Shown here one piece after another: positions 1 to 6,181 of a stretch of 6,366 nucleotides of DNA. Source of the stretch: Thermoplasmata archaeon (GTDB lineage Archaea > Thermoplasmatota > Penumbrarchaeia > Penumbrarchaeales > EX4484-36). The position numbers and the translations under genes were made by a program. Positions within the stretch are counted from its first letter, which is position 1. Every line of letters begins with the position of its first letter. A model generated the notes under the pieces. The model was given only the letters and a program-made list of their open reading frames with translations. It did not search any database and had not been told where the DNA came from. The DNA is taken from assembly GCA_021160765.1 (NCBI GenBank), contig JAGHBW010000057.1, forward strand, positions 1-6,366, written 5' to 3'.

Positions 1-54
1 CAGCAGAAAAGAAGATGGAAGGAGTATAAGAAGGTTAAGAATGATTGGTTATAA
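1..54 (+). CDS. possible C-terminal end of an upstream gene (partial)
   Basis: Reading from base 1 gives QQKRRWKEYKKVKNDWL followed by TAA at 52-54. The peptide is very basic and would suit a protein C-terminus, but 17 residues cannot identify a family. A competing reading one base later stays open to a TGA at 128-130 and ends in PPGKVYRVVKELAF. It would run through the promoter-like element at 93-104, so I prefer the first frame, weakly. Neither frame is recognised. Confidence 0.25.
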   Translation, partial: QQKRRWKEYKKVKNDWL

Positions 55-92
55 TACGTGGATTTCTGAAGAAGATCCCCTCATCCCCCCCG

Positions 93-104
93 GGAAAGTT
101 TATA
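93..104 (+). promoter_or_regulatory. archaeal-type BRE/TATA promoter upstream of the rmuC remnant
   Basis: GGAAAG followed directly by TTTATA has the form of an archaeal BRE plus TATA box. A start about 25 bases beyond the box would fall near 126-130, giving a leader of about 50 bases before the GTG at 179. A second AT-rich box, TTATAATA, lies at about 49-56 and is less convincing because it has no BRE. If the downstream gene is dead, this promoter is a leftover. Confidence 0.45.
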
Positions 105-166
105 GAGTTGTAAAGGAATTAGCTTTTTGAAGCCTTGTTACAGGGGATTTGAAAATTCATAATATA

Positions 167-174
167 GAGGTGAT
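167..174 (+). promoter_or_regulatory. ribosome binding site of the rmuC remnant
   Basis: GAGGTGAT is an eight-base match to the archaeal Shine-Dalgarno consensus (complement of the 16S 3' end), four bases before GTG at 179. It sets the start of the broken gene at that GTG. A competing GTG at 170 lies inside the site itself. Confidence 0.55.
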
Positions 175-178
175 AGAC

Positions 179-548
179 GTGCTGTTAGAGATTCTGCTTG
201 GAATGATTATAAATTTATTGCTTAAACAGGTGCAGATTAAATCAGAAAATGTAGAAACTGCAATATTTAGGGTATGGAAGAAGTCGGGATTAAGCGACAA
301 AGTAGGGGAATTTAGTCACACATACTAGAGAAATAAAGGAAACACATAGGTCCATTGAACAAATGCTTCGGGTGCATGCTGAAAGGGGAGCGTTTGGTGA
401 AATAGCCCTTGAAACGATATTATCCGATCAAATACCTAATAATCCGAAGGAAAAAGAGCATTTTAAAAAAGAACTCCTGAGAGATTACGAGAAGAATTCG
501 ATAAAATATCAAGATTATCAGAAGAGTAATGCTCCCTTAAATGTTTGA
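179..548 (+). pseudogene. rmuC: rmuC-like gene remnant: frameshifted and internally deleted
   Basis: From GTG 179, frame 2 reads a hydrophobic N-terminus (VLLEILLGMIINLLL) and then a helical stretch ending GLSDKVGEF before TAG at 326-328. Frame 3 continues the same protein from about 311: REIKETHRSIEQML, then RGAFGEIALETILSDQIP. This matches the RmuC 'RGxxGExxLExIL' signature, and the order anchor, helix, signature is that of RmuC. After IPNN the text jumps to PKEKEHFKKELLRDYEK, a segment that in RmuC follows the DSK-containing core; several tens of residues are therefore missing. At about 495 the homology returns to frame 2 (FDKISR), ending at TAA 527-529. Intact RmuC proteins are several hundred residues long and are nuclease-like, linked to recombination and limiting DNA rearrangement. 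This copy cannot make one. The 61-residue ORF from ATG 363 is only its longest surviving open piece. The family call is from remembered motifs, not a search. Confidence 0.72.
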
Positions 549-615
549 CATTGCCTCGCAATATCTACCTCCATCAAAGCTTAGTAAAAAATACCCTCTA
601 TCAGCTTAGGGAAGA
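549..615 (+). other. probable decayed 3' part of the rmuC remnant
   Basis: No open frame crosses this spacer cleanly. ATG 541 gives MFDIASQYLPPSKLSKKYPLSA and stops at 607-609. The frame-2 reading ends in NTLYQLREDLKA with TAG at 626-628. Either could be leftover C-terminal rmuC sequence after further indels, but neither shows a motif I can name. No RNA gene or strong repeat is seen. Confidence 0.3.
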
Positions 616-621
616 TTTAAA
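616..621 (+). promoter_or_regulatory. TATA-like box upstream of the DNA methyltransferase
   Basis: TTTAAA preceded by purine-rich GGGAAGA fits a BRE/TATA pair. Its centre is about 30 bases before ATG 649, so transcription would begin near 643-645 and give an almost leaderless message. A Shine-Dalgarno-like GGAGTGAT at 628-635 would then lie outside the transcript; it is also 13 bases from the ATG, longer than usual. The two signals point to different modes of initiation. Confidence 0.4.
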
Positions 622-648
622 AGCATAGGAGTGATTATCTAAAAAGCA

Positions 649-2082
649 ATGCTTATAGCTGACAACTCCATTAAAAAAAGGCGGACTTACGGAGAACATT
701 TAACTCCAGTTGAAGTATTTAGAGAGTTCATTCTTCCAGAGATAAAAGATAAAATTTATGATTATATCTGGGTGGATTTATTTGCAGGAGAAGGTAATCT
801 CATTCTTCCTATTTTAGAATTAGTGCCGGAGAGAGATAGAATAACCTTCTTTGAAAGACACATCTTTTTATTTGACATCCAGAGAGAATTAATTGATAAA
901 GCCATTAAGAATGCAGAAAATTATGGCATCCCCAAAGAGGTGGCAGAGAAAAATATTGTCCAAAGAGACACCATAAAAAATTATCCAAGATTTTTACTTA
1001 ATCTGAGGTTGCCTGTATACCATATAACAAACCCCCCTTATTTGTATATTGGATACATCGTAAAACACAAGGAGACGCAGAAGTACTTGGAGTATTTCAG
1101 AGGAAAAAATGCAGGATTTCAGGACCTATACCAACTCGGGTTGATAAATGACCTGCGCCATGAAATTCAAAAAATGATATATATCATCCCCTCCAACTTC
1201 CTGTTTGGCTTCTCAGTGTCTAACAAAATAAGAGACGAATTCCTGAAGTTTTATTTGATTAAAAAGGCAATTATCCTTGAAAGAGAAATATTTGAACATA
1301 CTGGCACGAATGTTGTTATCTGTTTCTTTGAAAGAAAAGAGATACCAAAAAATGAGGTGATCTCTTTTGAAGGAACGAAGATCAATAAAGAGGTTCAAAA
1401 AAGAAAATATATTCTTAACCCCAGAAATCATTACAGAGCGGGAAATGAATTTGAAGAGTTCATAAACAACTACCGGTCAACTAAGCCATTAAGAATAAAA
1501 TATTATTTGACTATTGATGACGTAGAAAAGAATAAAGGAGATTATGAGATTGAGGTCATTGATGCAAATGCCTTCAACGGTAAAGAATATAAAAAATTGA
1601 AGATTTATGTAAATAAAAATTTATATAAAGAAATCAAATCAAACATACTTTTTGTGAGAACTGTTGATACTGGAAGAATGAGTGGAAGGGCAGGTTTATA
1701 CAAAATAAGAGACGTTTTTGGAGTTGATGGGATATTGGTATCTAAAGCAAAATATCGCACCCATCCCATACAGGTCTTCATAGAGCCTTTGCTTGCGAAT
1801 GAAGAACAGACTCTGTTAATGAATTACTTCAATATAGTGCTTGAGCATTTCAGAGAGAGAACAGATAGCGAATTTATGACCACTTATAAATATTCCAACA
1901 GTGAATATACCCGAAAGTATCTCGGTTTAACTCAGGTTAAAAAGTTAATCCAGACATTTCCACTGTTGAATTCTAATGATGAGTATTTATACCTTAAAAC
2001 TTTAATAAAAAACAGAAACACTGCGGAGCTGATATCTTTTATTAAAAAGAAAAATAGGCAAGTGGGGTTGGAAGTATGGTAG
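649..2082 (+). CDS. DNA N6-adenine methyltransferase, gamma class (NPPY)
   Basis: This 477-residue protein should transfer a methyl group from S-adenosylmethionine to N6 of adenine in a specific DNA sequence. The motifs run in gamma-class order: motif X YGEHLTP (14-20), motif I DLFAGEGN (43-50, SAM binding), an acidic motif II-like strand FLFDIQ (73-78), RDT (106-108), catalytic motif IV NPPY (128-131), IIPSNFLFG (179-187), and GTNVVICFFERK (219-230). Residues 240-477 would be the target-recognition region, with no recognisable signature. I see no PD-(D/E)XK or other nuclease motif, and no endonuclease gene nearby, so it looks solitary. A TAA at 640-642 blocks upstream extension, making ATG 649 the natural start. 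The gene is AT-rich and rich in Lys, Ile and Asn: two 60-base lines counted by hand gave 37% and 23% GC, against 57% and 47% for two lines of the protease gene. That suggests acquisition by transfer. The recognition sequence cannot be read from the sequence. Confidence 0.88.
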   Translation: MLIADNSIKKRRTYGEHLTPVEVFREFILPEIKDKIYDYIWVDLFAGEGNLILPILELVPERDRITFFERHIFLFDIQRELIDKAIKNAENYGIPKEVAEKNIVQRDTIKNYPRFLLNLRLPVYHITNPPYLYIGYIVKHKETQKYLEYFRGKNAGFQDLYQLGLINDLRHEIQKMIYIIPSNFLFGFSVSNKIRDEFLKFYLIKKAIILEREIFEHTGTNVVICFFERKEIPKNEVISFEGTKINKEVQKRKYILNPRNHYRAGNEFEEFINNYRSTKPLRIKYYLTIDDVEKNKGDYEIEVIDANAFNGKEYKKLKIYVNKNLYKEIKSNILFVRTVDTGRMSGRAGLYKIRDVFGVDGILVSKAKYRTHPIQVFIEPLLANEEQTLLMNYFNIVLEHFRERTDSEFMTTYKYSNSEYTRKYLGLTQVKKLIQTFPLLNSNDEYLYLKTLIKNRNTAELISFIKKKNRQVGLEVW

Positions 2083-2567
2083 AGATAAGGTATAAGCCAA
2101 TAGGTGTTATTCATTCCCCTTTTAAGGGGGCCAGTGGTGTGCCTATCCAGTCTTCAGCCGCCAAAGGCGTAAGGGGTAGGGTTGAGGTGTTCTCAGAATA
2201 TAGAGAGGGATTGAAGGATCTTGATGGATTCTCTCACATCATTCTGATATACCACTTTCATCAATCCAGTTCGTATAAGTTAACTGTAAAACCGTATATG
2301 GACAGCGAACTACACGGAATCTTTGCTACGAGAGCTCCTGCTAGACCAAATCCAATCGGTATCTCAGTAGTGCGCCTTATCCGTATAGAGGGGTGTACAC
2401 TCCACATTCAAGACGTTGATATTATAGATGGAACGCCTCTCTTGGACATCAAGCCTTATGTCCCTCAATTTGACATAAGAGAGGTAAACAAGATTGGATG
2501 GCTTGAAGAGAATGTGCACAAACTTTCAACTTCAAAAGACGATGGGAGATTTGCTGAGAGGCCTTAG
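2076..2567 (+). CDS. trmO: tRNA (N6-threonylcarbamoyladenosine-37) N6-methyltransferase, TrmO/TsaA family
   Basis: TrmO-family enzymes (YaeB, UPF0066) use S-adenosylmethionine to methylate t6A at position 37 of certain tRNAs, giving m6t6A beside the anticodon. The 163 residues show the family core: PIGVIHSPF (8-16), P23 and Q25 in the loop after it, GRVEVFSEYREGLKDLDGFSH (34-54, conserved Gly-Leu-x-x-Leu-x-Gly-Phe), HGIFATRAPARPNPIG (80-95), and DIIDGTPLLDIKPYVPQFD (115-133). Length suits a single-domain archaeal form; there is no large C-terminal extension. ATG 2076 overlaps the end of the DNA methyltransferase gene by 7 bases, and no strong Shine-Dalgarno precedes it, so translational coupling is likely. 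Its base composition is less AT-rich than the gene it overlaps. The family assignment is firm; activity on t6A is inferred from characterised members. Confidence 0.9.
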   Translation: MVEIRYKPIGVIHSPFKGASGVPIQSSAAKGVRGRVEVFSEYREGLKDLDGFSHIILIYHFHQSSSYKLTVKPYMDSELHGIFATRAPARPNPIGISVVRLIRIEGCTLHIQDVDIIDGTPLLDIKPYVPQFDIREVNKIGWLEENVHKLSTSKDDGRFAERP

Positions 2568-2620
2568 CCTAATAGACATCTACTCTTCTCCCCCATTCAG
2601 AGATCCCTCCCACGATTCCA

Positions 2621-2854
2621 ATGATTCTGGGGTTGCTTCTGGCTTTTCACTTCTACTCTCAGCTGGAGAACACTTCACTGGGAGGCCAATACTCGGTTAT
2701 TTACGGCTTCCTCACCTTCTGGGCGCTTCCAATGGCGGTTATATATGAACTGAACGGGTTCCTGGGAATGTCTGCTGTGGGGCTTTTTCTATTTGCGGGT
2801 TTAACGTGGCTGTGGAAAAGCCAGCAGGACCGCACGATGCTCATCAAATCATAA
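2621..2854 (+). CDS. small hydrophobic membrane protein of unknown function
   Basis: Seventy-seven residues, not recognised. Two clear membrane segments are visible (about 24-42, SVIYGFLTFWALPMAVIYE, and about 47-66), plus a shorter hydrophobic N-terminus (1-12). A hydrophilic tail, KSQQDRTMLIKS, is probably cytoplasmic. One N-glycosylation sequon (N17-T-S) lies between the first and second hydrophobic stretches. The start is uncertain: no Shine-Dalgarno precedes ATG 2621, and the frame stays open upstream to TAG 2573-2575 (reading HSEIPPTIP before the Met) without an ATG, GTG or TTG. It may use a rare start, be leaderless, or be the 3' part of a once longer gene. It lies 53 bases after trmO and 54 bases before the protease, same strand. 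Confidence 0.6.
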   Translation: MILGLLLAFHFYSQLENTSLGGQYSVIYGFLTFWALPMAVIYELNGFLGMSAVGLFLFAGLTWLWKSQQDRTMLIKS

Positions 2855-2871
2855 AATTGTCCTCCCTTTCA

Positions 2872-2887
2872 GAGAAATTTAATATAT
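2872..2887 (+). promoter_or_regulatory. BRE/TATA promoter of the surface protease, leaderless spacing
   Basis: GAGAAA followed by TTTAATATAT forms a clear archaeal BRE plus TATA element. Its centre is about 26 bases before ATG 2909, so transcription should begin at or within a few bases of the start codon. AAGGA at 2898-2902 resembles a weak Shine-Dalgarno, but most of it would lie upstream of the transcript start. The protease is therefore probably its own transcription unit. Confidence 0.65.
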
Positions 2888-2908
2888 CCTCACCATTAAG
2901 GACTCCAC

Positions 2909-5900
2909 ATGCGCCTGATACTCTACCTCCTTACAGCCTTTCTCATGTTCTATCCTAGCTACGCGGTAAATGCGACCACACCAGAAGCCAATACCACTGC
3001 CCCGGATGTAGCCCACACAGAGAAGACGTCTGCGGCAGAGACCAGGGCTGGTGAGAGGAATCCAGTCCGTGGAACACTCAAGGTTCTTGTGATCGCCATA
3101 GAGTTCTCCGATCTCAACCACACCGCCTCACTCTCAACCTTTGAAGGCAGGATATCGGGAATGAACTCCTACTATCAGGAGGTCTCTTACGGAAACGTTT
3201 CCATAACCGGAGATGTAGCTCCCAAATGGTACAGGTCATCCCACACCCTGGCCTACTACGGTGCTGATTCAGGAGGGGGAACGGACAACGCCAACGTTCC
3301 CATATATTATCTTGTGATGGAGGCCATAAATCTGGCGGATCCCGATATAAATTATAGAGATTATGACACCGATGGAGATGGAAAGCTGGACCACTTAATA
3401 GTGGTTCATGCGGGGCAGGACCAGGCGACGTCAGGGAATTCCAACGATATCTGGTCTCACAGGGGTGAGGTGAGGGCTTACAAGGATGGGGTCTCCATAA
3501 ACTCCTACGTACTCGTATCAGAATTCTCTCCCGTATCCGTCTTCTGCCATGAATTCGGTCATGACCTTCTTCTGCCAGATCTTTACGATTATGGGTACGA
3601 TTCAGATGGCCTGGGTGTATGGTCCCTTATGGCTGCGGGAACCATTTATGGGAACTCTCCAGCACATTTTGACCCCTGGTGCAAGTACTATCTTGGCTGG
3701 ATTGATCCGATTGTGGTCAATGATAATATGAAACAGGTGGTCATTCCGCCTGTTGAGAGGTATCCTGTGGTTTACAAATTGAAGATCTCCGACACAGAGT
3801 ATTTCCTGATTGAGAACAGGCAGAAGATCTCCTATGACCGTTATCTTCCTGGCAAGGGCCTTATGATATACCACGTGGATGAGAAGATGTGGTCTCCAGA
3901 TGTCAACAATATAAAGCACTGGAAACCCAATGAAGATGAAAATCACAAGTTCATAGATGTGGAGGAATCCACTCCCCGGCAGGATCTGGATATAGGATAC
4001 ACGGAGGGGGACTATAACCAGGGGGATTCCACAGACCCCTGGCTTAACTCTGAGGAGGGCTTCTGGTTTGGCTCCAACCCAAATTCAACGTCATATTACA
4101 CCCCCTGGAAGGACAGTGAGATTGCGGTAAAAAACATCCACCCATCCGGCGAGAACATGATAGCTGACCTCATCATCCAGAAGAGGGAGATAACGCTCTC
4201 CCCTTTGACACAACTTGACGTTCAGGTGAAGCCAGGAAGTGAATACTCTTTCCGCTTCAGAGTTACCTCCAACAGGCTTATAGGAGACAACATCACTGTG
4301 GACATCAGGGGAAACCACCTGGATTGGCTCCTTCCCTATACCACTATTTTCAATCTGAGCGGCCCGGGGGACTCCCGTGTCATCACTGTCACTGTTGTAA
4401 TCCCCAGGATGACTCTTGCTGGGTATAGCGGAAGATTTACAATAAAAGTCATCTCCTCAGATGGAACCACCTCCGCACCTCTCTATTTTAATGTTACCGT
4501 TTCAAAGCTCTCATCTCTGAGCGCTTATACTGAGCCCTCCCTGAACTTCAGTGAGCCGGGGTCAAAGAGCATCTGGATCTCCATCCTTTCCATGTCAAAC
4601 TTTGACGAGGAGGTCCTCCTCTCCTATCAGCTCACTGGCGACAGCCCCGACTCCTTCAGGATCTCGTCCATTCCTGAATCCGTGAGAATCTCCCCCTTCT
4701 CCTGGTATAATTTCACCGCTACCATCACCCTCCTGGATGATGTTGAGGGGGGAAGTGAGACCACACTCAAGATAACCATAACGTCTTCACAGACCTCCTT
4801 CACCAACTATACCACCGTACTGCTGAGAATTCTTGAACGCAGGGTTCTGAAGGTAGAAATAATAACCTCCACCCCAGTTGTGGTGAGCCCGGGGGATGAG
4901 GGGGTTCTGGAATTTCAGATAAGGAACACAGGCAACACGGAGGATCGGGTGGTAGTTCTCCCCAGACCCCCCTCCGGCTGGACCTCCTCAGTCAACCCTT
5001 CGGGGAAGTTCTACATTCCTGCTGGTGGAACAAAAAGGGTGGTTCTCACTTTTAACGTTCCCCAAGACACACTTTACAGGGAGTCTGGCTACGTCTTTAA
5101 CGTTTCAGTCTCCGGGGAAAGCAGCATCTCTTTCAACTTTACTGTTCAGGTCAGGAGATTTGTGACCATCTCTGCCGACAGCACTCCAGATGTGGCCAGG
5201 GTGAAGCCCTTTGAGAGTGGGAACATCTCCATCAGCGTAAGAAACATGGGGAACACAGAAGTGAATCTGGCCATTCACGTATACGGTGTAACCAATGGAA
5301 TTACTGTAAAGAGTGAGAAGAACATCATTCACCTGGGCGCGGGAGAGACGGGGGTTTTCAATATAACAGCCAGCGTTGAAAAGATGCTATCGGAGGGAGA
5401 CTACCCCTTCACCGTTGAGATCTCATCCTCCGAGTTCTATGTAAAAACGTATCTCAACCTGACTGTGGAGGTTCTGAATGTTGTTCGCATAACCTTCAGT
5501 GACGTCCCAAAAAGTGTATCCGTGGGGGACATCGCATCCTTCTGGGTGAACAACGATGGGAACGGAGATACAACCCTTATTCTCTCCTACAAACTCCCTC
5601 AGGGTCTCAGGATTAGCTTCTATGACCAGTCAAACAATCCCATCACCTTCGTTACTGTTCAGAGAGGTGGTAGGGTTCTTGTTCTCTTTAAGGTTGAGGC
5701 GGAGGGTATGGAGACTGGCCAGTACAATGGAAACATCACCCTTTCTACACCGGATGGAACTACCTATACCTTACCCCTTCAGATAGAGGTTAAGGCGCAT
5801 AAAAAATCAGAGGAGGGCGCCTCCAGCAACCTTCTTTACGCCGCCATAATCGGGCCATCCCTGGTCGCACTTCTCCTCTTCTCTCTCATCTTCTTTAAAC

Positions 5901-6106
5901 GCAGAAAAGAGACGCAGGAATCTCCACCGGATAAAGGGAACAACCTTGTCAATCTCTTAACGGAGCTCAACAGAAGAATTGACAACGGAGAGGGGGACAT
6001 GTGGACCAGAATACACAGGGATGCTGCTGTTGAGGCAATGAACCGAGGAGAGACCGAAAAAGCACTTGAAGAGATCAACGAGGCTTTTAAATCACTTCAT
6101 AAATAA
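2909..6106 (+). CDS. membrane-anchored M6-family metallopeptidase with Ig-like (NEW3-type) repeats
   Basis: A secreted, membrane-tethered zinc endopeptidase of 1065 residues, likely acting on proteins outside the cell. Order: signal peptide (about 1-20); Thr/Ala-rich linker (21-55); M6 (immune inhibitor A-like) catalytic domain (about 55-425); five beta-sandwich modules (about 437-962); one membrane helix (about 975-996) followed by KRRK; cytoplasmic tail (997-1065). In the catalytic domain, YYQEVSYGNVSITGDV (88-103) is typical of M6, DTDGDGKLD (153-161) is a likely calcium loop, and HEFGH (214-218) supplies two zinc ligands and the general base. D224 is the likely third ligand in HExxHxxxxxD, and WSLM (238-241) supplies the Met-turn. 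Sixteen N-x-S/T sequons lie before the membrane helix and none after it, which supports the topology. The tail is charged and helical, possibly a single TPR-like hairpin; its role is unknown. ATG 2909 gives a proper signal peptide and sits at leaderless distance from a TATA box. Substrate unknown. Confidence 0.9.
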   Translation: MRLILYLLTAFLMFYPSYAVNATTPEANTTAPDVAHTEKTSAAETRAGERNPVRGTLKVLVIAIEFSDLNHTASLSTFEGRISGMNSYYQEVSYGNVSITGDVAPKWYRSSHTLAYYGADSGGGTDNANVPIYYLVMEAINLADPDINYRDYDTDGDGKLDHLIVVHAGQDQATSGNSNDIWSHRGEVRAYKDGVSINSYVLVSEFSPVSVFCHEFGHDLLLPDLYDYGYDSDGLGVWSLMAAGTIYGNSPAHFDPWCKYYLGWIDPIVVNDNMKQVVIPPVERYPVVYKLKISDTEYFLIENRQKISYDRYLPGKGLMIYHVDEKMWSPDVNNIKHWKPNEDENHKFIDVEESTPRQDLDIGYTEGDYNQGDSTDPWLNSEEGFWFGSNPNSTSYYTPWKDSEIAVKNIHPSGENMIADLIIQKREITLSPLTQLDVQVKPGSEYSFRFRVTSNRLIGDNITVDIRGNHLDWLLPYTTIFNLSGPGDSRVITVTVVIPRMTLAGYSGRFTIKVISSDGTTSAPLYFNVTVSKLSSLSAYTEPSLNFSEPGSKSIWISILSMSNFDEEVLLSYQLTGDSPDSFRISSIPESVRISPFSWYNFTATITLLDDVEGGSETTLKITITSSQTSFTNYTTVLLRILERRVLKVEIITSTPVVVSPGDEGVLEFQIRNTGNTEDRVVVLPRPPSGWTSSVNPSGKFYIPAGGTKRVVLTFNVPQDTLYRESGYVFNVSVSGESSISFNFTVQVRRFVTISADSTPDVARVKPFESGNISISVRNMGNTEVNLAIHVYGVTNGITVKSEKNIIHLGAGETGVFNITASVEKMLSEGDYPFTVEISSSEFYVKTYLNLTVEVLNVVRITFSDVPKSVSVGDIASFWVNNDGNGDTTLILSYKLPQGLRISFYDQSNNPITFVTVQRGGRVLVLFKVEAEGMETGQYNGNITLSTPDGTTYTLPLQIEVKAHKKSEEGASSNLLYAAIIGPSLVALLLFSLIFFKRRKETQESPPDKGNNLVNLLTELNRRIDNGEGDMWTRIHRDAAVEAMNRGETEKALEEINEAFKSLHK
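4217..5794 (+). repeat. five tandem Ig-like/NEW3-type modules within the protease
   Basis: A protein-level repeat. Each module begins with a Pro/Gly turn and a strand: KPGSEYSFRFRVTSN (441), EPGSKSIWISILSMSN (549), SPGDEGVLEFQIRNTGN (660), KPFESGNISISVRNMGN (766), SVGDIASFWVNNDGN (871). The equivalent Asn falls at about 455, 564, 673, 779 and 882, spacings of 109, 109, 106 and 103 residues. The last three carry the N-x-G-N turn seen in NEW3 (alpha-galactosidase-associated) domains; the first two are more diverged. They probably form a stalk or substrate-binding arm between the catalytic domain and the membrane. Confidence 0.75.
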
Positions 6107-6111
6107 AAAAA
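6105..6111 (-). terminator. T-run, possible terminator for minus-strand transcription
   Basis: Seven consecutive A on the plus strand read as T7 on the minus strand, overlapping the protease stop codon. Archaeal RNA polymerase ends transcription at such T-runs in the non-template strand. It would stop a transcript entering from the right before it runs far into the protease gene. Placement by sequence only. Confidence 0.35.
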
Positions 6112-6128
6112 CCTGAGAAAGATTGAAA

Positions 6129-6146
6129 GATTCTGTTAAAAGAATC
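6129..6146. repeat. 6-bp perfect inverted repeat
   Basis: GATTCT and AGAATC flank a six-base loop (6135-6140). It lies just downstream of the protease stop and could form a small hairpin at the 3' end of either transcript. No T-run follows on the plus strand; on the minus strand T-rich sequence follows, ending in the T7 at 6105-6111. Confidence 0.4.
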
Positions 6147-6181
6147 ACTATCCTTTATACCATCATGGTCCGTGTCAGAAC

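Noticed and set aside
2..130. Open frame from base 2 to TGA 128-130 as the upstream gene end
   Set aside because: It would run through the BRE/TATA-like element at 93-104 and shows no motif. It cannot be excluded and is mentioned as the alternative to the frame ending at 54.
1213..1431. Minus-strand open frame inside the DNA methyltransferase
   Set aside because: It lies antisense to motifs of a clearly conserved methyltransferase. Its Phe-rich text follows from the complement of Lys/Glu codons.
1932..2114. Minus-strand open frame over the methyltransferase/trmO junction
   Set aside because: It is antisense to two supported genes and has no recognisable content or ribosome site.
2494..2748. 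84-residue plus-strand open frame starting inside trmO
   Set aside because: It overlaps the conserved-family trmO gene and then the membrane ORF in another frame, and its Ser/Gly/Pro-rich text shows no domain or membrane pattern. Frame 2621-2854 explains the region better.
2879..3121. Minus-strand open frame over the protease promoter and signal peptide
   Set aside because: It is antisense to a clear signal peptide and promoter; its Gly/Cys/Arg-rich text resembles no family.
3549..3731. Plus-strand alternative frame over the HEFGH region
   Set aside because: Shifted reading of the protease active-site region; no independent signal.
3602..3946. 114-residue minus-strand open frame in the protease catalytic domain
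   Set aside because: The plus strand here encodes conserved M6 residues, and the antisense text shows no motif. A shadow frame.
5836..6078. Minus-strand open frame over the protease membrane helix and tail
   Set aside because: The Ser/Leu-rich text comes from the complement of the helix and charged tail; no start signal.
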